A stretch of DNA of 64,000 bases, taken from Rufibacter hautae. Its GTDB lineage: Bacteria > Bacteroidota > Bacteroidia > Cytophagales > Hymenobacteraceae. Position 1 is the stretch's first letter; every line of letters begins with the position of its first letter. A program made the translations under genes and the position numbers. Below are positions 54,405-62,627 of the stretch, in pieces. Under the pieces are notes generated by a model. The model saw only the letters and a list, made by a program, of their open reading frames with translations. It was not told where the DNA came from and did no database searches. The stretch is taken from positions 186,001 through 250,000 of the forward strand of contig NZ_VKKY01000003.1 in NCBI RefSeq assembly GCF_008271695.1, given 5' to 3'.

Positions 54405-56610
54405 AGACAACTAACAACCCGCGTTCCCGCAGGTCCAACCAGGTATCGGTGATTAGGAACTCCTGGAAGGTGAACATCTGGCCCTCGGGGTAATCAGTGG
54501 CCATGTCTTTGAGCAGGTATTTGGTGCCGAAGTCCTCTGACAGGCGGGCAAGCCAGGTGTGCAGCCATTGGCCAACCTCCGGCACAGTCCTGATCTCATA
54601 CTCCTCGGTTTTCTCAATAAAGGTGAGCAGAGCGTTCTGGAACGTACGGCCTTTCTTTGTTTTGGTCACCACTTCTATCTCCGGGGCATTGCCCAGCCAC
54701 AGCACGCGCAGGTTCTGCTTCTCAGAATCCGGTTTGCCGATGGCCTCCACCGCCTGGGCAATCATGTTCTTGGGATGGGAGGCACGTGGAACCTTGAAGT
54801 CGAACCAGAAAGATAGCGGCTCTTCCAGCCCGATGCCGTGCATGTAGTTATACAAGGCTTTCGCCAAACCAGCCCCGAAAAGCTCATGGTCGGCACCCTG
54901 CGGGTCTTCGTGCCACAAATCATTATCGGCGAACAAGCCGGGTTCCGGACCCACTTTCACCACGCCGTATTTCTCTGGGTTCTTACCCACGGGGCTGTGC
55001 GCGGTCATGGAGAACCGGTGCCAGTACCCGCTCTGAATCACATTCTGTTCAAACAGCTGCCGCACCACTTCCAAAGAGTCAATGGTCTCCTGCGCAGTCT
55101 GGGTAGGGAAGCCGTACATCAAGTACGCGTGCACCATAATGCCGGCAGCGGTGAAGTCGCGGGTAACGCGGGCCACTTGGGCAATGCTTACGCCTTTCTC
55201 CATCTTCGCCAGCAGGCGGTCAGAGGCCACTTCTAATCCACCGGATACCGCAATACAACCACTAGCCGCCAACAAGCGGCACAAATCAGCGGAGAAGGTT
55301 TTCTCGAAACGGATGTTACCCCACCAAGTAATCTTCACGCCTCGGCGCAGCAGTTCAATGGCCAAATCTCTTAAGGCCAAAGGCGGGGCAGCCTCATCCA
55401 CGAAGTGAAAACCCGTTTGCCCGGTCTGCGCGATGATCTGCTCAATGCGGTCTACCAGCAGGGTAGCGGGCGCGGCCTCGTAACGGGAAATGTAATCCAG
55501 GGTGATGTCACAGAAGGAGCAGCGTTTCCAGTAGCAGCCGTGGGCCACCGTGAGTTTATTCCAGCGGCCGTCTGACCAGAGGCGGTGCATGGGGTTGAGC
55601 ACCTCTACCACGCTCAGGTACTCGTGTATTTTCAGGTCGCTGTAATCAGGCGTGCCCACCTCCGTGTGGGGGATGTCGGCATCCGTGGAGCCGTTGAGAT
55701 AGTGTACCTCGCCGTTCAGGAGCAGGAAGGTGCGTTGCAGTTGCTCTACTTCGCGTTGGCCTTGGAAATACTCCAGTAATTTTAGCCATGGGCCTTCCCC
55801 GTCGTCCAGCGTGATAAAGTCAATGTATTTGAAAATGCGCGGCTCGCGCAGGCTTCTCAGTTCGGTGTTGGGGTAGCCGCCGCCCATGAGCGTTTGCACG
55901 TGCGGGTATCTCTGCTTGATGAACTGGGCCAGCCGAAGCGCAGCGTACAGGTTGCCGGGGAACGGCACAGAGAAACCCACCACGTCGGGCTGTACCTCTT
56001 GCATCCGCTCGTCCAGCAAATTCAGCAGCATTTGGTCTACCAAATTGGGCGCGGTTTGCAGTTCTTCTTCCAGCGGGTCAAAGGACGTGGCACTCAGGGC
56101 CAGTTTATCGGCGTAGCGGCTGAAGCCGAAGTGCGGGCACACGGTCTCCTTGATCAAATCGGCGAGATCCTCCAGGTACAAGGTGGCCAGGTGCCGGGCT
56201 CTGTCGGTGATGCCCATGGCCCCGAAGGCTTCCTCCAAATCGGCTAACTGCAGGAAACGGCTGGCCTCGGGCAGGAAAGAGCCCATGGCAATGGGATGCG
56301 CCAGGGTGCTGTCGCGGCCCTGCAGAAAACGAACCACCGGCTCAATGGTGTCCAGATAGGCTTTGCGCAGGCGCAGCATGCGCTGGCTGTTGTCAGACAG
56401 TTCGTAGGTGCCGTCCAGAATCGCCTGGAATACCTGGTTCAGGCCTTTTTTAGAAAACAGGCGCAAAACCAACTCCAACCCAAAATCGGCTTGGGTCACG
56501 TCAAACCCGCGGCCGCGCAGAAAACCTTTGATATAGGCTGTAGCGGGGTAGGGCGTGTTCAATTGGGTGAGCGGCGGCGTGATGAGCAGGATTTTAGGAG
56601 CGGAGGTCAA
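54403..56610 (-). CDS. Cobalamin-binding-domain radical SAM protein
   Basis: 735 residues from a TTG at 56610 (MTSAPKILLITPPLTQLNTPYPATAY), chosen because it lies just downstream of a -7 box; a TTG at 56619 is also possible. The frame is open to 56874, but that stretch runs through a palindromic repeat and is not native. The N-terminal B12-binding-like region has VVGFSVPFPGNLYAALRLAQ and TLMGGGYPN. The radical SAM cluster motif is HGCYWKRCSFCD, spaced Cx4Cx2C rather than Cx3Cx2C. A further SAM-binding segment (SGGLEVASDRLLAKMEKGVS) and the MVHAYLMYGFP strand follow. The substrate is unknown. A repeat copy is translated in-frame (VLRLFSKKGL). Confidence 0.88.
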   Translation of the reverse strand: MTSAPKILLITPPLTQLNTPYPATAYIKGFLRGRGFDVTQADFGLELVLRLFSKKGLNQVFQAILDGTYELSDNSQRMLRLRKAYLDTIEPVVRFLQGRDSTLAHPIAMGSFLPEASRFLQLADLEEAFGAMGITDRARHLATLYLEDLADLIKETVCPHFGFSRYADKLALSATSFDPLEEELQTAPNLVDQMLLNLLDERMQEVQPDVVGFSVPFPGNLYAALRLAQFIKQRYPHVQTLMGGGYPNTELRSLREPRIFKYIDFITLDDGEGPWLKLLEYFQGQREVEQLQRTFLLLNGEVHYLNGSTDADIPHTEVGTPDYSDLKIHEYLSVVEVLNPMHRLWSDGRWNKLTVAHGCYWKRCSFCDITLDYISRYEAAPATLLVDRIEQIIAQTGQTGFHFVDEAAPPLALRDLAIELLRRGVKITWWGNIRFEKTFSADLCRLLAASGCIAVSGGLEVASDRLLAKMEKGVSIAQVARVTRDFTAAGIMVHAYLMYGFPTQTAQETIDSLEVVRQLFEQNVIQSGYWHRFSMTAHSPVGKNPEKYGVVKVGPEPGLFADNDLWHEDPQGADHELFGAGLAKALYNYMHGIGLEEPLSFWFDFKVPRASHPKNMIAQAVEAIGKPDSEKQNLRVLWLGNAPEIEVVTKTKKGRTFQNALLTFIEKTEEYEIRTVPEVGQWLHTWLARLSEDFGTKYLLKDMATDYPEGQMFTFQEFLITDTWLDLRERGLLVV
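56436..56470. repeat. Dispersed palindromic repeat, copy 16, inside the radical SAM gene
   Basis: On the minus strand GGTTTTGCGCCTGTTTTC then TAAAAAAGGCCTGAACC. It is translated as VLRLFSKKGLN near the end of the B12-binding-like domain. Confidence 0.8.
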
Positions 56611-56626
56611 GGGATTCAATTTTGGG

Positions 56627-56634
56627 CAAAGGTA
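56627..56634 (-). promoter_or_regulatory. -7 box (TACCTTTG) of the radical SAM gene
   Basis: Exact TAnnTTTG on the minus strand, 16 bp before the TTG at 56610. It argues for a very short leader and against upstream starts. Confidence 0.55.
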
Positions 56635-56993
56635 GTGAAAGGAGTATTGAGTCTTAAGGCTAGAGTTTGTAGCGCCGTTTAAAGGATGATTTCTAAAAAA
56701 CAGCCCCGAAACGGCGATCACGGCAGTTGCATGAGAAACAGCCGCTTCTGCATTTGAGTTCGATGGAAAGGCGTCCGCAGCCATAAACCGAGCAGGAAGG
56801 TAGAACCAAAAGCAAGGCACGGAGAAAAGCTTCTCAGGATTAGGAGGATGAATCAAACGTGCCGCGCTAACCACCTTCGGCAGACCTCGTATAAGTACGG
56901 ACTCGCTGAACAGCTTCTTTTCGCCAATTCCACCGGCTTTCGTTTCGGCACATTACCCCAATTGCTTTCTCTTTATAGCTTATATTAGTCCAT
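56635..56993. other. Divergent intergenic region with one repeat copy
   Basis: About 360 bp between the radical SAM and FAD/NAD(P) protein genes. It contains a full palindromic repeat (56673-56716). I see no other gene or RNA. Confidence 0.5.
56673..56716. repeat. Dispersed palindromic repeat, copy 17
   Basis: 44 bp with perfect ends CGCCGTTT and AAACGGCG, the inner GATTTCTAAAAAACAGCCCC. It is one of the best-preserved copies. Confidence 0.85.
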
Positions 56994-58418
56994 ATGGAGC
57001 AAACAAGCATTGCCATCGTTGGAGGAGGGTTAAGTGGCACCCTGACGGCTATTCACCTGCTGCGGGCGGCCCGAACCCCCACCACGGTGTACCTGATTGA
57101 AAAGGAAGCCCGGAAACTGCACCGTGGGGTGGCCTACAGCAGCAGTCTGCCTTTCCAACCCCTGAACGTGCCCGCGGCCCGCATGACCTTGTTCCCAGAA
57201 GTACCGGACCATTTTGTGGATTGGCTCCGAGAGCACCAAACCTCCTATGCCAGTCAGTTGCCCACGCCGGTGACTCAAGAGGCTTTTATCCCGCGGTGCA
57301 TCTTCGGGGATTACGTGGAAGATTGCCTGGCCTCCGCCGAAGCCAAGGCCTGCGAGGGGGTGAAGTTGGTGCGGGTAAACCAGGAGGTGATTTCTTTAGA
57401 GCAAAAAAGCGGCGGTCCTTCCTTTGTGGTATCCCTCACTACCGGAAGTTGGCTGATGGTGCAGAAAGTGGTGCTGGCGCTCGGGAACCTTCCGCCGGCA
57501 GATATTCCCATTTCCAACAGAGCTTTCTACGGATGCTCTCTGTACAAAGCCTCGCCCTGGTCCCCGGAAATATTGGATGAACTGCCGCTCCAGGCCCCTT
57601 TGCTGCTGCTGGGTTCCAGCCTGACGATGGTAGATTTGGTGGGCAGCCTGATAAAGAAAGGGCACCAGGGCAAGATCTACGTGGTGTCCCGGCACGGTTT
57701 GCTTCCGCAGGCGCATCAGGTAGACACCGTGCCTTACCCTTTGGCTCCGGTACGTTTGCAGAATCCTCTTTCACCCTTGAAAGCCATGCGCCTGCTTAGA
57801 AAAGAGATCAGGAAAGCCGCCCAGGAAGGATATTCCTGGCACAGCGTGGTAGATGCCCTGCGGGATTCCCTCTCCGGAATTTGGCAGAATTTTACACTTC
57901 AGGAGAAAAAACAGTTCCTGCGCCATGTAAAGCCCTATTGGGAAATCCATCGGCACCGCATGCCGCTTGCTTCCTCGCTTATGCTGCAACAACTGCAGGA
58001 GAAAGGGCAATTGGTAGTCAAAGCCGCATCGCTGGTAGACCTATATTCCAACGGAAGAGTGGCCCAGGTAAAGATCAGGGAAAGACACAGCGCAGAAACC
58101 CATATGCTGGAAGTGGGCATGGTCATCAACTGCACCGGACCGCTGTGTGATTACACCAAAAGCCAGGACCCGCTGATCCAGCACCTGCAGGAACAAGGCA
58201 TGATCCAGGCAGACGAGCTCAAAATGGGCATCACCGCAACCAAGGAGGGCAACATTCTCAACGCGGCGGGTCTGCCCGTGGAAAACCTGTTCACCATAGG
58301 TCCTCCCATGAAAGGTATGCTGTATGAATCCACGGCTTTGCGCGAGATAAGGCAACAAGCGGCCTCCCTGGCCAGCCTGCTTTTATTTGGCGAGACCATG
58401 CTGGCAGCGGCACTGTAG
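56994..58418 (+). CDS. FAD/NAD(P)-binding oxidoreductase-like protein
   Basis: 474 residues. An N-terminal Rossmann motif (IAIVGGGLSGTLTAIHLL) and a second nucleotide-binding region (LLLLGSSLTMVDLVGSL) fit the NAD_binding_9/YdhS-like family. Also seen are RGVAYSSSLPFQPLNVPA, VINCTGP and a C-terminal NLFTIGPPMKGMLYESTALREIR. It is likely a cytoplasmic flavoprotein of unknown substrate. A single gene; the next gene in the same direction starts 128 bp later, after a repeat copy. Confidence 0.88.
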   Translation: MEQTSIAIVGGGLSGTLTAIHLLRAARTPTTVYLIEKEARKLHRGVAYSSSLPFQPLNVPAARMTLFPEVPDHFVDWLREHQTSYASQLPTPVTQEAFIPRCIFGDYVEDCLASAEAKACEGVKLVRVNQEVISLEQKSGGPSFVVSLTTGSWLMVQKVVLALGNLPPADIPISNRAFYGCSLYKASPWSPEILDELPLQAPLLLLGSSLTMVDLVGSLIKKGHQGKIYVVSRHGLLPQAHQVDTVPYPLAPVRLQNPLSPLKAMRLLRKEIRKAAQEGYSWHSVVDALRDSLSGIWQNFTLQEKKQFLRHVKPYWEIHRHRMPLASSLMLQQLQEKGQLVVKAASLVDLYSNGRVAQVKIRERHSAETHMLEVGMVINCTGPLCDYTKSQDPLIQHLQEQGMIQADELKMGITATKEGNILNAAGLPVENLFTIGPPMKGMLYESTALREIRQQAASLASLLLFGETMLAAAL

Positions 58419-58454
58419 ATGAGCTTGTTTTGGAGTTGCGCCTAGATGAGTATT

Positions 58455-58493
58455 CTGTTTTAAGGCCGATTTCCAGAAAACGACACTAAAACA
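58455..58493. repeat. Dispersed palindromic repeat, copy 18
   Basis: CTGTTTTAAGGCCGATTTCC then AGAAAACGACACTAAAACA, between the FAD/NAD(P) protein gene and the YciI gene. Confidence 0.7.
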
Positions 58494-58546
58494 AAAAGTA
58501 GACGAAAGATGCTGTAGTTTTACCCGCATCTAACCTTCTTGATCCT

Positions 58547-58834
58547 ATGTTCCTGATTGAACTCACCTACAAAGCGCCGTTTTCAGAGATAGAACCGTTC
58601 CTGCCTGTGCACATGGCGTTTGTGGAGAAAGGCTTCGCCAGCGGCTTGTTCCTGGCCTCGGGCCGAAAGGTACCCCGTGACGGCGGCCTCATTTTCTGTA
58701 AGGCAGACAGCAAAACCCAGATAGAAGAGTTCATGCAGGAAGACCCGTTTGTGTACCAGGATTTGGTAGAACTGAGGGTAGTGGAGTTTGTGGCGTCCCG
58801 CGCCGAGGCCGGCCTGGAAGCCCTGCTGGGGTAA
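58547..58834 (+). CDS. YciI-family protein
   Basis: 95 residues with the ferredoxin-like fold of the YciI/YCII family (MFLIELTYKAP, PVHMAFVEKGFASGLFLASGRKVPRDGG, EFMQEDPFVYQDLVELRVVEF). The conserved His in PVHMAFVE and the later Asp are positioned as in family members, which have a proposed but unproven catalytic role. A single small gene with a repeat copy on each side. Confidence 0.9.
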   Translation: MFLIELTYKAPFSEIEPFLPVHMAFVEKGFASGLFLASGRKVPRDGGLIFCKADSKTQIEEFMQEDPFVYQDLVELRVVEFVASRAEAGLEALLG

Positions 58835-58835
58835 T

Positions 58836-58877
58836 CCGTTTTGGGGCTGTTTTTGGCAAATCATCTCAGAATCAGGC
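58836..58877. repeat. Dispersed palindromic repeat, copy 19
   Basis: Left arm CCGTTTTGGGGCTGTTTTT is well preserved; the right part (CTCAGAATCAGGC) resembles that of copy 1. It lies just 3' of the YciI gene. Confidence 0.65.
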
Positions 58878-58991
58878 ACCATCGCGGGCTGAATTGCAAC
58901 TAGAAACCGGAAGCTTGTCGTTTTTATCCGTAGTACCGGGTAAGCAGGCTGGCACTTCTGCTTATTCTATCTCAAACCAAACCCAGTTTCC

Positions 58992-61637
58992 ATGGATTTC
59001 TACCAGCGCCCCACACAGGAGATTTTACAGGAACTTCAGTCTTCCCCGCAGGGACTCACCACCTCTGAGGCCCAAGCCCGGCTCCAGACCCACGGCTACA
59101 ATGAACTGAAGGAAGCCGAGAAAGACTCTGTCCTGAAACTGCTGCTGGATACCTTCAAAGACCCCATGGTGATTGTGTTGCTGTTCGCCGCCGCCGTGCA
59201 GTTGGCCCTGGGCGAGGTCATAGAAGCGGTCATCATCTTTGCCGTGCTGGTGCTCAACGCCATTGTGAGCGTGGTGCAAACCAAGAAAGCAGAAGGCGCT
59301 CTGGATGCCCTGCGGCAGATGTCGGCTCCCTCGGCTAAAGTGCTGCGCGAAGGCATCACCAACACCATTCCCGCCCGCGAACTGGTGCCCGGCGACTTGG
59401 TAGTGCTGGAGGCCGGTGATTTCGTCTCCGCCGATGGCCGTTTGCTGGAGAGCGGCTCCCTGCGCACCGATGAAGGCATGCTCACCGGCGAGTCTCTGCC
59501 CGTGGAAAAACACGTGAACACCATTCCGGAAGAAGTGGCCCTGGGTGACCGCAAGAACATGGTGTACAGCGGCGCGCTGGTGGTGTACGGCCGAGGCACC
59601 TTTGTGGTCACCGCCACCGCCACCAAAACCGAGATAGGAAAAATCGCCGATCTGCTGGCTTCCGCCGAGTCCAAACAAACGCCCCTGCAGCGCAAACTCG
59701 CCGATTTCAGCAAGAAGCTGGGCTGGGTCATTCTGGCGCTTTGCGTTGTCATCTTCGGGGTGGAGGCCTTCCGCGTCTGGACCGGTACCGAGACCCAGGA
59801 CACCACCGGAGCCTTGCTCAAAGCCTTTATGTTTGCCGTAGCCGTGGCCGTAGCCGCCATCCCCGAGGCGCTTTCCTCCATCGTGACTATTGTGCTGGCG
59901 GTAGGCACGAACAAGATGGCGCGGCGCCACGCCATCATCCGCAAACTGCCCGCCGTGGAGACCCTGGGCTCCACCAGCGTCATCTGCACCGACAAGACCG
60001 GCACGCTCACCCAGAACAAAATGACCGTAGTAGACTACTATGTGCCCGGCAAATCAGAAGACGAGTTCCCCGATGACCCCTCGCGCTGGACGATGGAGGA
60101 GCGCCGGCTCATGCAGGTGGCCGTCCTTTCCAACGATGCCCAGATCAACGAAGACGGCGCCGAACTGGGCGACCCTACCGAGGTAGCCCTTATCGCGTTC
60201 AGCAACAAGAAAAACCAGCCGTACCAACAGCTTCGGGAGGAGTTCGGGCGCGAGGACGAGTTGCCGTTCGATTCTGACCGCAAGCTCATGTCTACCGTGC
60301 ACACCATTGAAGGCCAACGGCTCATGCTGACCAAAGGCGGCCCCGATGTGGTGTTCTCCCGCTGCACCCGCGTGCTGGTAGACGGCGAGGAGCAACCCTT
60401 CACCCCGGAGCTACAGGCCGAAGCCAGGGAGCAGAACGAGAGCTTTTCTAACCGGGCGCTCCGCGTGCTGGCCTTCGCTTACAAACCGCTGGCCAATGGC
60501 TCCTCCATCTCCTTTAAAGACGAAAACGACCTGGTGTTTGTGGGCATGAAAGCCATGATAGACCCGCCCCGCGAAGCCGTGTACGCCTCCATTGAAGAAG
60601 CCAAACACGCCGGCATCCGCACGGTCATGATCACCGGCGACCACAAAACCACCGCTCAGGCCATTGCGCGGGACATCGGGCTGATGGACGAGCACGACAT
60701 TGCCTTGACCGGTCAGGAACTGGATGACCTATCAGAGGAGGAGCTGGACCAAAAACTGGAGCATATTGCCGTGTTCGCCCGCGTGTCGCCGGAAAATAAG
60801 ATCAGGATTGTGCGGGCCTGGCAACGCAAAGGCAAAATCACGGCCATGACCGGCGACGGCGTGAACGATGCCCCCGCCCTGAAACAAGCCGACATTGGGA
60901 TTGCCATGGGCAGCGGCACCGATGTGGCCAAAGACGCCTCGGCCATGATCCTCACCGATGACAATTTCGTGTCTATCATCAGTGCCGTGGCCGTGGGCCG
61001 AACCGTTTTCGATAACATCAAGAAAGCCATTGCCTACCTGTTTGCCGGGAACCTCGGTGCCATTATCGCGATCCTGTTTGCCCTGGCTTTGGATTGGATA
61101 AACCCGTTCACGCCCATCCAACTGCTGTTCATCAACCTGCTCAATGATTCACTGCCGGCCATCGCCCTGGGCGTGGAAAAGCCGGAGCCCAACGTGATGC
61201 AGCGCAAACCCCGGGACATCAACGAAGGCATTTTCGCCGGCGACACCCTGCGTTCTGTGCTCATGCGGGGACTGCTCATCGGCACGGCCGTGATTGTCTC
61301 TCAGTGGCTGGGCTTACAGCAATCGCCGGAGATGAGCGTGGCCATGGCGTTTACCACGTTGATCTTGGCCCGCACGCTGCAGACCTTCGCGGCGCGGTCC
61401 AACACCCAAACCGCTTTCGGGGCCGGGTTCTTCGAGAACAAATATCTGTGGGGAGCGGTGCTGCTCTGTTTCGGGCTGTACGGGCTCACGGTGTTACCGG
61501 CCATCAGGCCTATCTTCTCCATTCCCGCGGATTTCGGGTGGGAAGAATGGCAGAAAGCCGCCGGACTGGCCTTCGGGGCCGTGACCTTGATGGAAGTCTG
61601 GAAGCTGATGCCGTGGGTATCCAGGAAAAATAAATAA
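58992..61637 (+). CDS. P2-type cation-transporting ATPase (probably Ca2+)
   Basis: 881 residues, about ten membrane segments. Actuator loop LTGESLPVEKH, phosphorylation site Asp334 in CTDKTGTLTQNK, nucleotide-binding KGGPDVVFSRC and hinge TGDGVNDAPALKQADIG. Ion-site residues in M4 (IPEAL, Glu292) and M6 (NLLNDSLPA, Asn and Asp) match site II of SERCA. In M5 the SERCA site-I Glu is replaced by Ala (NLGAII), as expected for single-site Ca2+ or Mn2+ pumps such as PMR1. It is in the inner membrane, a single gene with a strong terminator. Confidence 0.94.
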   Translation: MDFYQRPTQEILQELQSSPQGLTTSEAQARLQTHGYNELKEAEKDSVLKLLLDTFKDPMVIVLLFAAAVQLALGEVIEAVIIFAVLVLNAIVSVVQTKKAEGALDALRQMSAPSAKVLREGITNTIPARELVPGDLVVLEAGDFVSADGRLLESGSLRTDEGMLTGESLPVEKHVNTIPEEVALGDRKNMVYSGALVVYGRGTFVVTATATKTEIGKIADLLASAESKQTPLQRKLADFSKKLGWVILALCVVIFGVEAFRVWTGTETQDTTGALLKAFMFAVAVAVAAIPEALSSIVTIVLAVGTNKMARRHAIIRKLPAVETLGSTSVICTDKTGTLTQNKMTVVDYYVPGKSEDEFPDDPSRWTMEERRLMQVAVLSNDAQINEDGAELGDPTEVALIAFSNKKNQPYQQLREEFGREDELPFDSDRKLMSTVHTIEGQRLMLTKGGPDVVFSRCTRVLVDGEEQPFTPELQAEAREQNESFSNRALRVLAFAYKPLANGSSISFKDENDLVFVGMKAMIDPPREAVYASIEEAKHAGIRTVMITGDHKTTAQAIARDIGLMDEHDIALTGQELDDLSEEELDQKLEHIAVFARVSPENKIRIVRAWQRKGKITAMTGDGVNDAPALKQADIGIAMGSGTDVAKDASAMILTDDNFVSIISAVAVGRTVFDNIKKAIAYLFAGNLGAIIAILFALALDWINPFTPIQLLFINLLNDSLPAIALGVEKPEPNVMQRKPRDINEGIFAGDTLRSVLMRGLLIGTAVIVSQWLGLQQSPEMSVAMAFTTLILARTLQTFAARSNTQTAFGAGFFENKYLWGAVLLCFGLYGLTVLPAIRPIFSIPADFGWEEWQKAAGLAFGAVTLMEVWKLMPWVSRKNK

Positions 61638-61687
61638 GATGAAAGCTCCTCGGGAAGGCTTCAGAAACAAGTGCTTCTGATTCTTGC

Positions 61688-61716
61688 CCGTTTACCGGAA
61701 AAGAGGCTAAAACCGG
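61688..61716. repeat. Dispersed palindromic repeat, short form, copy 20
   Basis: CCGTTTACCGGAAAAGAGGC then TAAAACCGG, the same shortened layout as the copy at 25250. It forms the left arm of the terminator that follows. Confidence 0.6.
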
Positions 61717-61749
61717 ATTAGCTCTGGTTTTAGCCTCTTTTCCGGTAAA
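61691..61749. terminator. Terminator between the P-type ATPase and transglutaminase genes
   Basis: Perfect 24-bp arms, beginning TTTACCGGAAAAGAGGC and ending GCCTCTTTTCCGGTAAA, with an 11-nt loop, between convergent genes. Confidence 0.9.
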
Positions 61750-61784
61750 TCGCACTATAAACAAAAAAACTCACTGGCCTGAAT

Positions 61785-62627
61785 TCAGGAAAAGGAGTAG
61801 CCTTGTAATGTGCTATCACTGTCTACGGCTTCAAAGTCAGAATCCAGCAGGGTGACGTTCACTTCATGGTCCTGGAACTGGAGGTTGCCGAAGGTGCTGG
61901 CAAAAGCGGTCTCGGTGGCATCGGCGCCGGAGGCTATCTTGACCATCCCGTTGAGGGGTGCCATTTTGGTAGCGTCAACGAGAATCCAGTGGCCACCCAG
62001 GTAGGCCTCAAAACAGGCGTGGAAGTCTTGGGGCTGCAGTTGATAGGAATACGCCGTCACATAGCGGGCCGGAATGGTGAGCGCGCGGCACAGGGCCACG
62101 CCCAGGTGCGCGAAATCACGGCAAACGCCCACCTGTTCGGTGATGGTGTCAAAGGCCGAGGTATGGGGCGTGGTGAAGCCGCCGCTGTATTCTACATTCT
62201 CGTGAATCCAATCGCGCACGGCCATGACTTTGTCAAAGCCGTGGTAAAGGTGCCCGAATTTATGGTACGCAAACTTGTACAGCCGGTCAGACTGGCAATA
62301 CCGGCTGGGGTGCAGGTACCGCAGCACCGAGGCGGGCATCAACGGAATGGCCACATCCACCAGCTGTTCGGCAGGAATAGTTTTCATTATGTTTTCCACC
62401 TTGGCTGAGAAGGAAAAAGAAACGGTACCAGCGTCTGGCACGTCAATGATCTTCATCCGCTTTTCGCCCGCTGCCGCGGGCACTTCCTGCATGGTGACGC
62501 CGGGCACCGCCTGAAAGGCTTCGTCCCATACCGTTTGTGCGTCAGACTTAAAAGGTAATATGCTTAAGATGACAGAGGAAGAAGAAAGGATTTCATACTT
62601 CATCTTGACAGTCACCGCTACTTTCAT
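61785..62627 (-). CDS. Transglutaminase-like cysteine peptidase family protein
   Basis: 280 residues. The catalytic triad is Cys169 (GVCRDFAHLGVALCRAL), His203 (DFHACFEAYL) and Asp218 (WILVDATKMAP). An N-terminal beta-rich domain (1-100) precedes it. It has no signal peptide, so it is cytoplasmic. It overlaps the Anbu gene by 4 bp (ATGA), the family's usual neighbour. In many bacteria the same cluster also holds an alpha-E protein and an ATP-grasp ligase; neither is seen here. Confidence 0.93.
   Translation of the reverse strand: MKVAVTVKMKYEILSSSSVILSILPFKSDAQTVWDEAFQAVPGVTMQEVPAAAGEKRMKIIDVPDAGTVSFSFSAKVENIMKTIPAEQLVDVAIPLMPASVLRYLHPSRYCQSDRLYKFAYHKFGHLYHGFDKVMAVRDWIHENVEYSGGFTTPHTSAFDTITEQVGVCRDFAHLGVALCRALTIPARYVTAYSYQLQPQDFHACFEAYLGGHWILVDATKMAPLNGMVKIASGADATETAFASTFGNLQFQDHEVNVTLLDSDFEAVDSDSTLQGYSFS

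Noticed and set aside
56611..56874. N-terminal extension of the radical SAM gene
   Set aside because: Passes through an intergenic repeat (56673-56716) and upstream of the -7 box, so it would not be transcribed with the gene.
59025..60019. Two long antisense frames (301 and 307 codons) opposite the P-type ATPase
   Set aside because: His/Gly-rich and Ser/Ala-rich shadow compositions typical of GC-rich antisense reading; the ATPase is certain.
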